Shown here: piece after piece, positions 1 through 5,200 of the stretch
Position numbering within the stretch: the first letter of the stretch is position 1
How the letters are laid out: each line of letters begins with the position of its first letter
Origin: an uncultured Lachnospiraceae bacterium
GTDB lineage: Bacteria > Bacillota > Clostridia > Lachnospirales > Lachnospiraceae
Assembly: GCA_937920345.1 (NCBI GenBank)
Contig: CALGVA010000050.1
Location: 1 to 34,581, forward strand
Length of the DNA stretch: 34,581 bases
Direction: 5' to 3'
Notes under the pieces: generated by a model
What the model saw: only the letters and a program-made list of their open reading frames with translations
Told to the model about the DNA's origin: nothing
Databases searched by the model: none
Program-made: the position numbers and the translations under genes

Positions 1-54
1 GCCTATTCATTATCATAGAAGATTTAATTATTTACAGAGTTTTCTTCACACACT

Positions 55-321
55 CTAAATAATATCATCACAGTAGTCATTCAATGGGTTCATGACACAG
101 AATGTAATGATCTGGTCGCCTGTGGCTGCTCCTGTGTCTCTGTAGCTGATATAATCGTGCTCCTGGTCTAATGTCAGTAACTTGCCGTCTCCTGCCTCGT
201 TGAGGCAGATACCGCGGTCTACGGTTATGTATAGCTGATGGCTCCGCTGGTCGGGCAGTTCGTCAACCGTTGTGAAGTGGATCATGTTAATAAGTGCCAG
301 TAAGATAATAAATGCTGTCAT
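55..321 (-). CDS. Small phage protein with N-terminal hydrophobic segment, function unknown
   Basis: An 88-residue product that I do not recognise. The first 16 residues or so (MTAFIILLALINMIHF) are hydrophobic and could be a signal anchor; the rest is polar and acidic (DELPDQ near residue 20, a DYCDD stretch near the C-terminus). A purine-rich ribosome binding site (AGGGAGAAAGAGAG) lies just upstream of the ATG. It is the most distal gene seen in the leftward cluster of small phage genes that starts near 1545, with short gaps to its neighbours, so it is probably co-transcribed from the promoter at 1580-1608. The gene context is prophage; the role is unknown. Confidence 0.55.
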   Translation of the reverse strand: MTAFIILLALINMIHFTTVDELPDQRSHQLYITVDRGICLNEAGDGKLLTLDQEHDYISYRDTGAATGDQIITFCVMNPLNDYCDDII

Positions 322-368
322 AGTGTTCTCTCTTTCTCCCTACATTACCCAGCAGGGACGGTATGAAT

Positions 369-527
369 TTAAAATGGTGTTTCTACAATATAGTTTCCTT
401 CTCCGAATTGCTCTTTACCGTATTCTTCAGCTTCCCGCTTTGTTGCAAAGTCTTGTGGCATTTCATTTTTGAAGTCTCCAATCGGAAATACTGTGTGAAA
501 GCCGTTTTCAAAAATTCCATCTATCAT
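369..527 (-). CDS. Small phage protein, function unknown (52 aa)
   Basis: A 52-residue reading frame, MIDGIFENGFHTVFPIG at the N-terminus and ending GNYIVETPF. The ATG at 525-527 is preceded on the minus strand by GGGAGAAAGAAGGAAAGAA, a purine-rich ribosome binding region almost the same as that of the next gene downstream (55-321). The frame sits exactly in the gap between two other leftward genes and is read in the same direction, which is the main argument that it is real. The sequence contains a charged segment (ATKREAEEYGKEQFGEG) likely to be helical. No family is recognised. Confidence 0.5.
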   Translation of the reverse strand: MIDGIFENGFHTVFPIGDFKNEMPQDFATKREAEEYGKEQFGEGNYIVETPF

Positions 528-574
528 TTCTTTCCTTCTTTCTCCCAGCGCAACCCCGTGGGTGGGTGGTGTGG

Positions 575-883
575 TTAAGCTATTACTTTATCGCTCTCTT
601 CATCAGCTTCTTGAAAAATTATTATTGCTTTATTTTCTTCTTTCGTTCCGTATGTATGTGGTAGGTTTATGAGTTCTATCTTACAGTTCCCACACCACTC
701 GTTTCGCGCCACATCTTCAATTGAATCAAAGGTTATTGTGTCGCCGCTTGTAAGGTCTATTAACTGTACTTCTTTAACCCTTTTGTTTATATACGCTTCA
801 ATGATACATAATTTCAATTCTGCGATTGTGAGTTCTCTCGTTTCTACGGTCCGTTTTCTGTAACCTAATTGTCTTAACTTCAT
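575..883 (-). CDS. Small phage protein, function unknown (102 aa)
   Basis: A 102-residue soluble protein with a basic N-terminus (MKLRQLGYRKR) and an acidic C-terminus (EADEESDKVIA). The pattern of alternating hydrophobic residues (VQLIDLTSGDTITFDSI, then CKIELINL) suggests a small beta-rich fold. Two cysteines sit in a WCGNC motif at about residues 63-67, which could be a metal or redox pair, but there is no second pair. The start has a strong GGAGG site seven to eight bases upstream. It belongs to the leftward small-gene cluster. I do not recognise the family. Confidence 0.6.
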   Translation of the reverse strand: MKLRQLGYRKRTVETRELTIAELKLCIIEAYINKRVKEVQLIDLTSGDTITFDSIEDVARNEWCGNCKIELINLPHTYGTKEENKAIIIFQEADEESDKVIA

Positions 884-922
884 TTTGCATATCCTCCGTT
901 CCTTTTAGTTATAAGTCATTTC

Positions 923-1066
923 CTATATGATTATGTGGTTCTCGCGGCAGCTCTTCTTCCGGTTCATTTCCTTGTAGTCCGCTTCCGCCATCTGCATAGT
1001 AGCTTTCTTTCCGTAACCTCTGCTTCTCCAGAGTTCATAGAGCTCTTCAATTGTCCATTGTTTCAT
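923..1066 (-). CDS. Small phage protein, function unknown (47 aa)
   Basis: A 47-residue frame starting MKQWTIEELYELWRSRGYGK and ending RENHIII. The ATG at 1064-1066 follows an AAAGGACGG ribosome binding site. The N-terminal part is probably an amphipathic helix. A shadow frame on the other strand covers the same bases, but the leftward frame has the ribosome binding site, the same direction as its neighbours and fits the gap between 883 and 1144. No known domain. Confidence 0.45.
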   Translation of the reverse strand: MKQWTIEELYELWRSRGYGKKATMQMAEADYKEMNRKKSCRENHIII

Positions 1067-1143
1067 AGATTTGACCGTCCTTTCAAAAGTGTTAGCCTGC
1101 CATTATCAGAGCCGGGCGGCTGTCCCTCGCTGGCCGTTTCGGC

Positions 1144-1350
1144 TTAGATTTCATAATATTTAGCTTCGATCTGTCCGATCTCTTCCCATGTGATCAGTCC
1201 GGCGTTTACAACCTTTGTTTCGATCTTTTCCAGAACTGTGCAGGAAGCCTGATCAAAGGCTTCGCCTAAAAGGAAGCTGCACATTCTTTCAATGTAGCCC
1301 TTAGCCGTTTTGGCTGTTACCAGAGTCCCTGTGATTACTAATGATTTCAT
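1144..1350 (-). CDS. Small phage protein, function unknown (68 aa)
   Basis: I place the start at the ATG at 1348-1350 (MKSLVITGTLV) because a GGGAGG site lies at the right distance upstream; a longer frame reaching 1383 lacks such a site and would overlap the neighbouring gene. The 68-residue product has a hydrophobic beta-like start and a helical, acidic C-terminal half (ITWEEIGQIEAKYYEI). It is similar in size and spacing to the frame immediately upstream (1367-1545), whose start is also MK-hydrophobic-TG. No recognised family. Confidence 0.55.
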   Translation of the reverse strand: MKSLVITGTLVTAKTAKGYIERMCSFLLGEAFDQASCTVLEKIETKVVNAGLITWEEIGQIEAKYYEI

Positions 1351-1366
1351 ACGTTTTTCCTCCCGT

Positions 1367-1545
1367 TTATAACTGTACTCCACAGATTATGCCTGCCTCT
1401 ACCATGACTTTTGCGATTTCCCTGTCAATTCCTTCTGCTACCAGCTCCTTAATTCTGTTCTTCTTAATTTCCCGCTCTTTTTTTTTTCGATTCTGTTGTT
1501 GCTCTCGATGATTTCTGATAATTCGCTAATCCCTGTAATCTTCAT
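1367..1545 (-). CDS. Small phage protein read through a -1 shift on a poly-A run
   Basis: The ATG at 1543-1545 has an excellent AGGAGG site (minus strand). The zero frame encodes MKITGISELSEIIESNNRIE, then meets ten A in a row and stops at 1438-1440 after 35 residues. Just past the A run, the -1 frame is open for a further 36 codons (EREIKKNRIKELVAEGIDRE, then a hydrophobic helix) and ends at 1367-1369, right where the next gene's ribosome binding site begins. The run contains the heptamer A-AAA-AAG, the slippery site used by dnaX. The joined product would be 59 residues, charged and helical. Alternatives are transcriptional slippage, a sequencing error in the homopolymer, or a decayed gene. 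It is the first gene after the leftward promoter. Confidence 0.5.
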
Positions 1546-1579
1546 ATCCGTTTCCTCCTGTGGCTTTGATGTTGAGATC

Positions 1580-1608
1580 ATGATAAACTATACGTACGTA
1601 ATTTTCAA
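1580..1608 (-). promoter_or_regulatory. Leftward promoter of the small-gene cluster
   Basis: On the minus strand TTGAAA (1603-1608) is followed, after exactly 17 bases, by TATCAT (1580-1585). The spacer contains the palindrome TACGTACGTA (1591-1600), so a protein bound there would block the promoter. The first leftward ATG is about 35 bases downstream. Confidence 0.65.
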
Positions 1609-1665
1609 GGGAAAAATTTCACAAAGATTACGTACGTAAATTGTGCAGTCTGCATTATGTACGTA
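1591..1665. promoter_or_regulatory. Three TACGTACGTA-type operator palindromes
   Basis: TACGTACGTA occurs at 1591-1600 and again at 1629-1638 (there extended to the 12-base palindrome TTACGTACGTAA, 1628-1639), and TATGTACGTA, one mismatch, at 1656-1665. Centres are 38 and 27 bases apart. The first lies in the spacer of the leftward promoter, the third over the -35 of the rightward promoter. Ribbon-helix-helix and RelB antitoxins commonly bind short palindromes in their own promoters, so the protein encoded at 1712 is the natural candidate binder; this is inference. Confidence 0.65.
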
Positions 1666-1686
1666 TTTCTTATGACGTGGTACAAT
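1658..1686 (+). promoter_or_regulatory. Rightward promoter of the toxin-antitoxin operon
   Basis: An extended -10 element, TGGTACAAT (1678-1686), lies 13 bases before the AGGAGGTGAT ribosome binding site. The -35 position (1658-1663, TGTACG, three of six consensus bases, 17-base spacing) falls inside the third operator palindrome. A weak -35 with an extended -10 and an overlapping operator fits an autoregulated promoter. Confidence 0.55.
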
Positions 1687-1711
1687 AAGAGAGTCTGTAG
1701 GAGGTGATATG

Positions 1712-1909
1712 ATGTCATATGATGAAAAGCAAAAAGATTATAGCGTGCGCTATGCAAAGAACAATTTAAAAAGAATACCGCTTGATGTAAAGAAGGAATA
1801 CTATACAGAGGTAATAGAAAAGGAAGCGACAAAGCGGGAAATGTCAGTCAGGGCTTTTATTCTGAAAGCCATAGAAGAAAAAATAGAAAGAGAGGAAATT
1901 AATTCATGA
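1712..1909 (+). CDS. Ribbon-helix-helix (Arc-type) DNA-binding protein
   Basis: A 65-residue protein. The segment LKRIPLDVKKEYYTEVIEKE followed by MSVRAFILKAIEEKI matches the Arc/CopG ribbon-helix-helix pattern: one strand (KRIPLDV), helix A (KEYYTEVIEKEATKRE) and helix B after the turn (SVRAFILKAIEEKI). Such proteins bind DNA as dimers through the strand and act as repressors or antitoxin regulators. Two ATGs are in frame, at 1709 and 1712; I prefer the second because the AGGAGG site (1699-1704) is then seven bases away rather than four. It overlaps the next gene by four bases (ATGA) and lies directly after the operator palindromes, so autoregulation is likely. Confidence 0.75.
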   Translation: MSYDEKQKDYSVRYAKNNLKRIPLDVKKEYYTEVIEKEATKREMSVRAFILKAIEEKIEREEINS

Positions 1910-2124
1910 GTGAAAGAGAACAGGCAAAACAGATTATTGACGAGTTGCCAGAATATAAAATCAGTAGTCTTCTGACATTTCTTAAAGGGGTTCAGTTCGA
2001 TGATGAGATTGAAGACGATTTATATTGTGAAAAACTGGTAAGAGATTATGAAAATGATCCTGATCCGGAAAAGGATAAAACATATTCCCTTGAAGAATGC
2101 ATGAAGGAATGGGGGATTGATTAA
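1906..2124 (+). CDS. RelB-like antitoxin
   Basis: A 72-residue acidic protein. The N-terminus (REQAKQIIDELPEYKISSLL, then TFLKGVQ) resembles the helical region found in many small antitoxins encoded upstream of RelE-type toxins; the C-terminal half is strongly acidic and probably disordered until it wraps round the toxin (EDDLYCEKLVRDYENDPDPE, then YSLEECMKEWGID). The C-terminal SLEECMKEWGID is typical of antitoxins paired with RelE/ParE toxins. The start overlaps the preceding gene by four bases and the stop overlaps the toxin start by one base (TAATG), indicating translational coupling. The presence of a separate ribbon-helix-helix gene upstream suggests that DNA binding is supplied partly or wholly by that protein. 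Confidence 0.75.
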   Translation: MSEREQAKQIIDELPEYKISSLLTFLKGVQFDDEIEDDLYCEKLVRDYENDPDPEKDKTYSLEECMKEWGID

Positions 2125-2375
2125 TGTATAGGGTCGTTATACGGAAGAAAGCGAAAAAGTTCATTGACAGACTTCCCAAAACTGAGAAGATCAGAATCAT
2201 AGAATCTATTCAAAAGCTTCCAGATGGGGAAGATATTAAGAAACTGAAAGGCCATAATGATTTGTTGCGTCTACGGATCGGCGAATACCGTATCATATAC
2301 ACAGTTGATCATGAGGAGTTGATAGTTATTGTGATAGACGCAGGCAACAGAGGTGAAATCTATAACAGATATTAA
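2124..2375 (+). CDS. RelE/ParE-superfamily toxin
   Basis: An 83-residue basic protein with the full RelE-type outline: N-terminal strand (YRVVIRKKAKKFIDRLP), two helices with KIRIIESIQKLPDG, then the core strands KKLKGHNDLLRLRIGEYRII and the C-terminal strand VIVIDAGNRGEIYNRY. The R-x-R-x-G-x-Y-R motif and a C-terminal arginine and tyrosine are the residues that RelE-type mRNA interferases use at the ribosomal A site. RelE cleaves translated mRNA; ParE relatives attack gyrase, and I cannot decide between them from sequence alone, although the conserved C-terminal RG-x-x-Y favours RelE-like activity. Last gene of the operon, followed at once by a terminator. Confidence 0.85.
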   Translation: MYRVVIRKKAKKFIDRLPKTEKIRIIESIQKLPDGEDIKKLKGHNDLLRLRIGEYRIIYTVDHEELIVIVIDAGNRGEIYNRY

Positions 2376-2403
2376 AAAGGAAGCGGAAGCGCTTCTTTTT
2401 TTT
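2376..2403 (+). terminator. Rho-independent terminator after the toxin gene
   Basis: GAAGCG (2380-2385), loop GAAG, CGCTTC (2390-2395), then eight T (2396-2403). A run of A before the stem can extend pairing with the T tract. It begins directly after the toxin stop codon. Confidence 0.85.
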
Positions 2404-2429
2404 GTGTGCCGTGGTAACGGTTTTTAAAG

Positions 2430-2755
2430 GGACAGGGTGCTTAAAAGTATCGGGACGGAACACAGGACAACGAAGGACAACATGCGGGACAGCTGTTTTT
2501 TTAGTTTGTCCCATTAAAAATTCAGTATCTATCTATTGTTTATTTATATCAGGACAAGTAGGACAAGAAATATATTAATAAGTAAAAAGCACGTAAAAGG
2601 AAATATAATTCATATACGCGTAAAAATGCGCGCGAAATATATATATATATATAGAAAACTGTGTCCATTTATCCCACTGTCCTTACGTAATAATTTCAAA
2701 CGTTTGGAAATAAACGAAAAAACGATTTGTTGATGTCTGTCCCTATAATAGGACA
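2430..2755. repeat. Array of GGACA/TGTCC motifs in non-coding DNA
   Basis: Between the toxin terminator and the small terminase gene there is no credible gene for nearly 390 bases. The stretch holds GGACA at 2430, 2465, 2475, 2487, 2552, 2561 and 2751, and TGTCC at 2507, 2662, 2678 and 2738: eleven copies where chance would give under one. Some are spaced 9-12 bases apart (2465/2475/2487; 2552/2561), about one helical turn, and others face each other (GGGACA 2486-2491 and TGTCCC 2507-2512). A run of alternating A and T follows at 2637-2653. The arrangement resembles iterons beside an AT-rich unwinding element, or a multi-site regulator array; which one is not decidable here. Confidence 0.6.
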
Positions 2756-2758
2756 GAC
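2735..2758. promoter_or_regulatory. Inverted repeat around a TATAAT, candidate late-promoter operator
   Basis: GTCTGTCC (2735-2742) and GGACAGAC (2751-2758) form a perfect 8-base inverted repeat. The eight bases between them, CTATAATA, contain a consensus -10 hexamer (2744-2749). No good -35 lies 17 bases upstream, so a promoter here would need an activator. The next gene, the small terminase, starts 31 bases further on. Confidence 0.45.
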
Positions 2759-2789
2759 TTTGCTTTATGCTTATAGTGAGGTGGAAGCT

Positions 2790-3284
2790 ATGGGAGAGAA
2801 GGAAAAGCAGGCATACAGGGAGATCAGGGCGGGGAAGAGGAAGCCGGTCGGGTCGGAAAAGGGTTATCTGAACATGAAGCCTCTGACGGAGAGATCAGAG
2901 GAGGAAGCAAAGGCGATCAGGCAGAAGGCGGCAGAGACCACAAACAGGATCAAAGCAGCCAAGAAGACCATGAAAGAGGAGCTGCTTGCAATGCTGGAAG
3001 ATGAAGAGATCGCAAAAGCACTCGCAAAAGAGGTCGATATAAAGGCGATCAAGGCGTTAGCACAGGAGAAAAGCGCAAGCCTGCAGACCCTTGTATTAGC
3101 GTCCATGAGTTTACAGGCTATCGCGGGTAATGTGAAGGCTGCGGATTTCGTGAGGGACACGGCAGGCTACAAGCCGACGGATAAGCAGGAGATTACGGCG
3201 GACATCATGACGGATGCAGACCGCGCGCTTCTGGAGAAAGTCAGCGCCAGAATTACGGGAAAACGTACAGAATCGGGGGATTAG
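2790..3284 (+). CDS. terS: Terminase small subunit (putative)
   Basis: A 164-residue basic, helical protein directly before the large terminase. I start it at the ATG at 2790 because GAGGTGG lies seven bases before it; a longer frame from 2727 has no ribosome binding site. The C-terminal half (ALAQEKSASLQTLVLASMSL, then GNVKAADFVRDTAGYKPTDK and QEITADI) has the pattern of small terminase-like proteins of Firmicutes phages, in which the segment 'A.FlrdtaGykp' recurs. Small terminase recognises the packaging site and feeds DNA to the large subunit. The long charged helix in the N-terminal half (residues 35-75) suggests a coiled coil for oligomerisation. A gap of 413 bases, unusual for a late operon, separates it from the large subunit. 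Confidence 0.75.
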   Translation: MGEKEKQAYREIRAGKRKPVGSEKGYLNMKPLTERSEEEAKAIRQKAAETTNRIKAAKKTMKEELLAMLEDEEIAKALAKEVDIKAIKALAQEKSASLQTLVLASMSLQAIAGNVKAADFVRDTAGYKPTDKQEITADIMTDADRALLEKVSARITGKRTESGD

Positions 3285-3697
3285 AAGCGGTTTACGGTAT
3301 GGAAATACCCAAGAATGCCGTAAAATCAACGTTTTTAGCGATTTGAACTCTTCGCGAAACGTTTGTTTTGCGAAGAGTTGGCAGTAAAACGGCACTTTAC
3401 GGCTGTGATCGTAGGCGCTGCGGAATGGCAGTGCACAGGCATGACAGAGAGCGGCACACTGGCCAGCAGCGTGCCAGACGGTTATATTTTTGGCACATAT
3501 GGGCGTGTATAGGCGTAAAATTTTTTTTCTGGTGTTATGCATGGTAGCGCGAACCAGACACGGGATCACGGATACACCCCCACCCCTACCCCCACCGGCG
3601 GGACGGCGCAGCACAGCGCTACCACCCACGGACACATCAGAAAATTTTATAATTTTTTACTAGGAAATAAACGGAATAGCATAAAAGGTAATTCGCT
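3285..3697. other. 413-base non-coding gap between terminase genes; candidate packaging site
   Basis: No reading frame here has a ribosome binding site. The stretch holds paired TTTACGG (3291-3297) and CCGTAAA (3318-3324) with a smaller GGTAT/ATACC hairpin (3296-3309) inside, a 15-base-pair hairpin at 3346-3379, and a C-rich tract at 3576-3596. Phage cos or pac sites are often in or beside the small terminase gene, so this is the first place to look for one. A frame on the opposite strand covers much of it but runs back through the small terminase gene and has no start signal. Confidence 0.5.
3346..3379. other. Strong hairpin between terminase genes
   Basis: AACTCTTCGCGAAAC (3346-3360), loop GTTT, GTTTTGCGAAGAGTT (3365-3379): fifteen base pairs with a single G-T wobble. 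There is no T tract after it, so it is not a usual terminator. It could be a binding or cutting site for terminase, an mRNA-processing stem, or a small structured RNA. Confidence 0.7.
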
Positions 3698-5200
3698 ATG
3701 ACATTGTCAGAACTCAGAGAAAATGAAACTGCATACTGTGGCAGAAATATTGAGTATTTCATTGACACTTACGGTCATATCGAGGATAAGGATGCAGACG
3801 AGATCATCCAGCCGTTCCACATGTGGAAGGAACAGCGGGAAGCACTGCTGTCGATCATGTCACACAGGTTAAATGTCATTCTGAAAGCAAGGCAGTTAGG
3901 GTTTTCGTGGATTATGATGCATATTGCGGCGCACCAGATCCTCTGTACAAAAGGTGCTACCGCCATAGGCTTATCCAAAACAGAAGAAGAGGCCAAGGAG
4001 CTTGTCAGGCGTCTGGGTGTCGTCCTGACATGGATGCCGGAGCTCATTGCGGAGAAGGACCATATCCCTGCCGGCTGGGACGGGCCGGTGTTCCGCCAGA
4101 CGGCGCTTGAAATCAGGATCATGTTTCCTGACAGGATGGAGAGTGTATTCAAGGCGTTCCCGTCTTCACCGGGGGCAGGACGTTCGTTTACAGCGAACCT
4201 GATTGTTTTTGACGAGTGGGCATTCCAGCAGTTTGCACGGGAGATCTGGAAGGCGGGTTTCCCGACGATCAACCGCCCGGGCGGCGGTAGGGTCATCGGG
4301 CTGTCAACGATTGAAAGAGGGTCCCTGTTTGAAGAAATTTTTACAGACCCCGACAACGGCTTTAACAAGATATTCATTCCATGGTATGCGGACCCGCGGC
4401 GTGATGATGAATGGTATCAGAACACGAAACGTGCGTTAGGTGATCTGATCACAGAGGAATATCCTGCGACGGTAGAGGAAGCATTGATGGTGCCGGGTGG
4501 CGCTTATTTTCCGGAAGTGAAGCGGCAGACGCATGAGACGGATGTTCCTCTGACAGGGAAGCTCAGGCGGTATGTGACGATAGATTATGGTCTGGACATG
4601 CTGTCAGCACACTGGATCTGGGTTGATGTTTTTGGTAAGGCACAGGTTTACCGTGAGTATAACAGCCCAGATCTGACGGTGTCACAGGCGGCAGAGGTTC
4701 TGCTCAGTATTACGTCTGACGAGTACATAGATCTGTGGCTGGCACCGCCGGACTTATGGAACAGGCGGCAGGAAACAGGTAAATCGGTGGCACAGATATT
4801 TGAGGAACACGGCATACGGCTGACAAAGACATCAAATGATTTATTCGACGGTTGTACAGGGATGAAAGAATGGCTTCGGGTTCCGGTCAATGAGTTCGGG
4901 GAACAGACAGACACTCCGGCGCTGACATTTCTGAAAGATTGCGCACCGAATCTGATCCGGTGTCTGCAGAAGATCCAGAAGGATAAGAAAAAACCGAATG
5001 TATATGCCAAAATGCCGCATGATCTGACGCATGCGCCTGATTCACTCCGGTGTTTCTGCGTATGGTGGGTCAGAGCTCCGAAGATGGACAAAAAGAAGAA
5101 AAAAAAGAAGTGGCGCCGCGATCTGATAGAGGATTATAAAAATGCAAGCAAAGAAGTAAAGGCTTTGATGATCAAAGAACTTGGAGAACCTCAGTTATGA
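3698..5200 (+). CDS. terL: Terminase large subunit
   Basis: A 500-residue packaging motor. The ATPase half has a Walker A-like motif, KARQLGFS (residues 63-70, the 'Q' variant usual in phage terminases), Walker B LIVFDE (168-173) and the coupling motif GLSTI (201-205). The nuclease half begins with the first metal-binding aspartate in VTIDYGLD (D296), an RNase H-like fold that cuts concatemers. The C-terminus contains a lysine run before WRRDLIEDY. AAAAGGTAA before the ATG is the ribosome binding site. It overlaps the portal gene by four bases (ATGA). Length and motif order are normal for the family; the ATPase acts at the portal vertex of the prohead. Confidence 0.95.
   Translation: MTLSELRENETAYCGRNIEYFIDTYGHIEDKDADEIIQPFHMWKEQREALLSIMSHRLNVILKARQLGFSWIMMHIAAHQILCTKGATAIGLSKTEEEAKELVRRLGVVLTWMPELIAEKDHIPAGWDGPVFRQTALEIRIMFPDRMESVFKAFPSSPGAGRSFTANLIVFDEWAFQQFAREIWKAGFPTINRPGGGRVIGLSTIERGSLFEEIFTDPDNGFNKIFIPWYADPRRDDEWYQNTKRALGDLITEEYPATVEEALMVPGGAYFPEVKRQTHETDVPLTGKLRRYVTIDYGLDMLSAHWIWVDVFGKAQVYREYNSPDLTVSQAAEVLLSITSDEYIDLWLAPPDLWNRRQETGKSVAQIFEEHGIRLTKTSNDLFDGCTGMKEWLRVPVNEFGEQTDTPALTFLKDCAPNLIRCLQKIQKDKKKPNVYAKMPHDLTHAPDSLRCFCVWWVRAPKMDKKKKKKKWRRDLIEDYKNASKEVKALMIKELGEPQL

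Noticed and set aside
2536..2733. 65-codon plus-strand frame across the GGACA region
   Set aside because: It is lysine-, isoleucine- and tyrosine-rich because it reads through the AT-dinucleotide tract and has no ribosome binding site.
3420..3560. 41-codon plus-strand frame starting near 3426
   Set aside because: No ribosome binding site, odd composition rich in H, R, W and C, and no sign of a domain.
3111..3635. 174-codon frame on the minus strand between the terminase genes
   Set aside because: It runs back through most of the 3' half of the small terminase gene, has no ribosome binding site, is rich in arginine, cysteine and histidine as shadow frames often are, and opposes the late operon.
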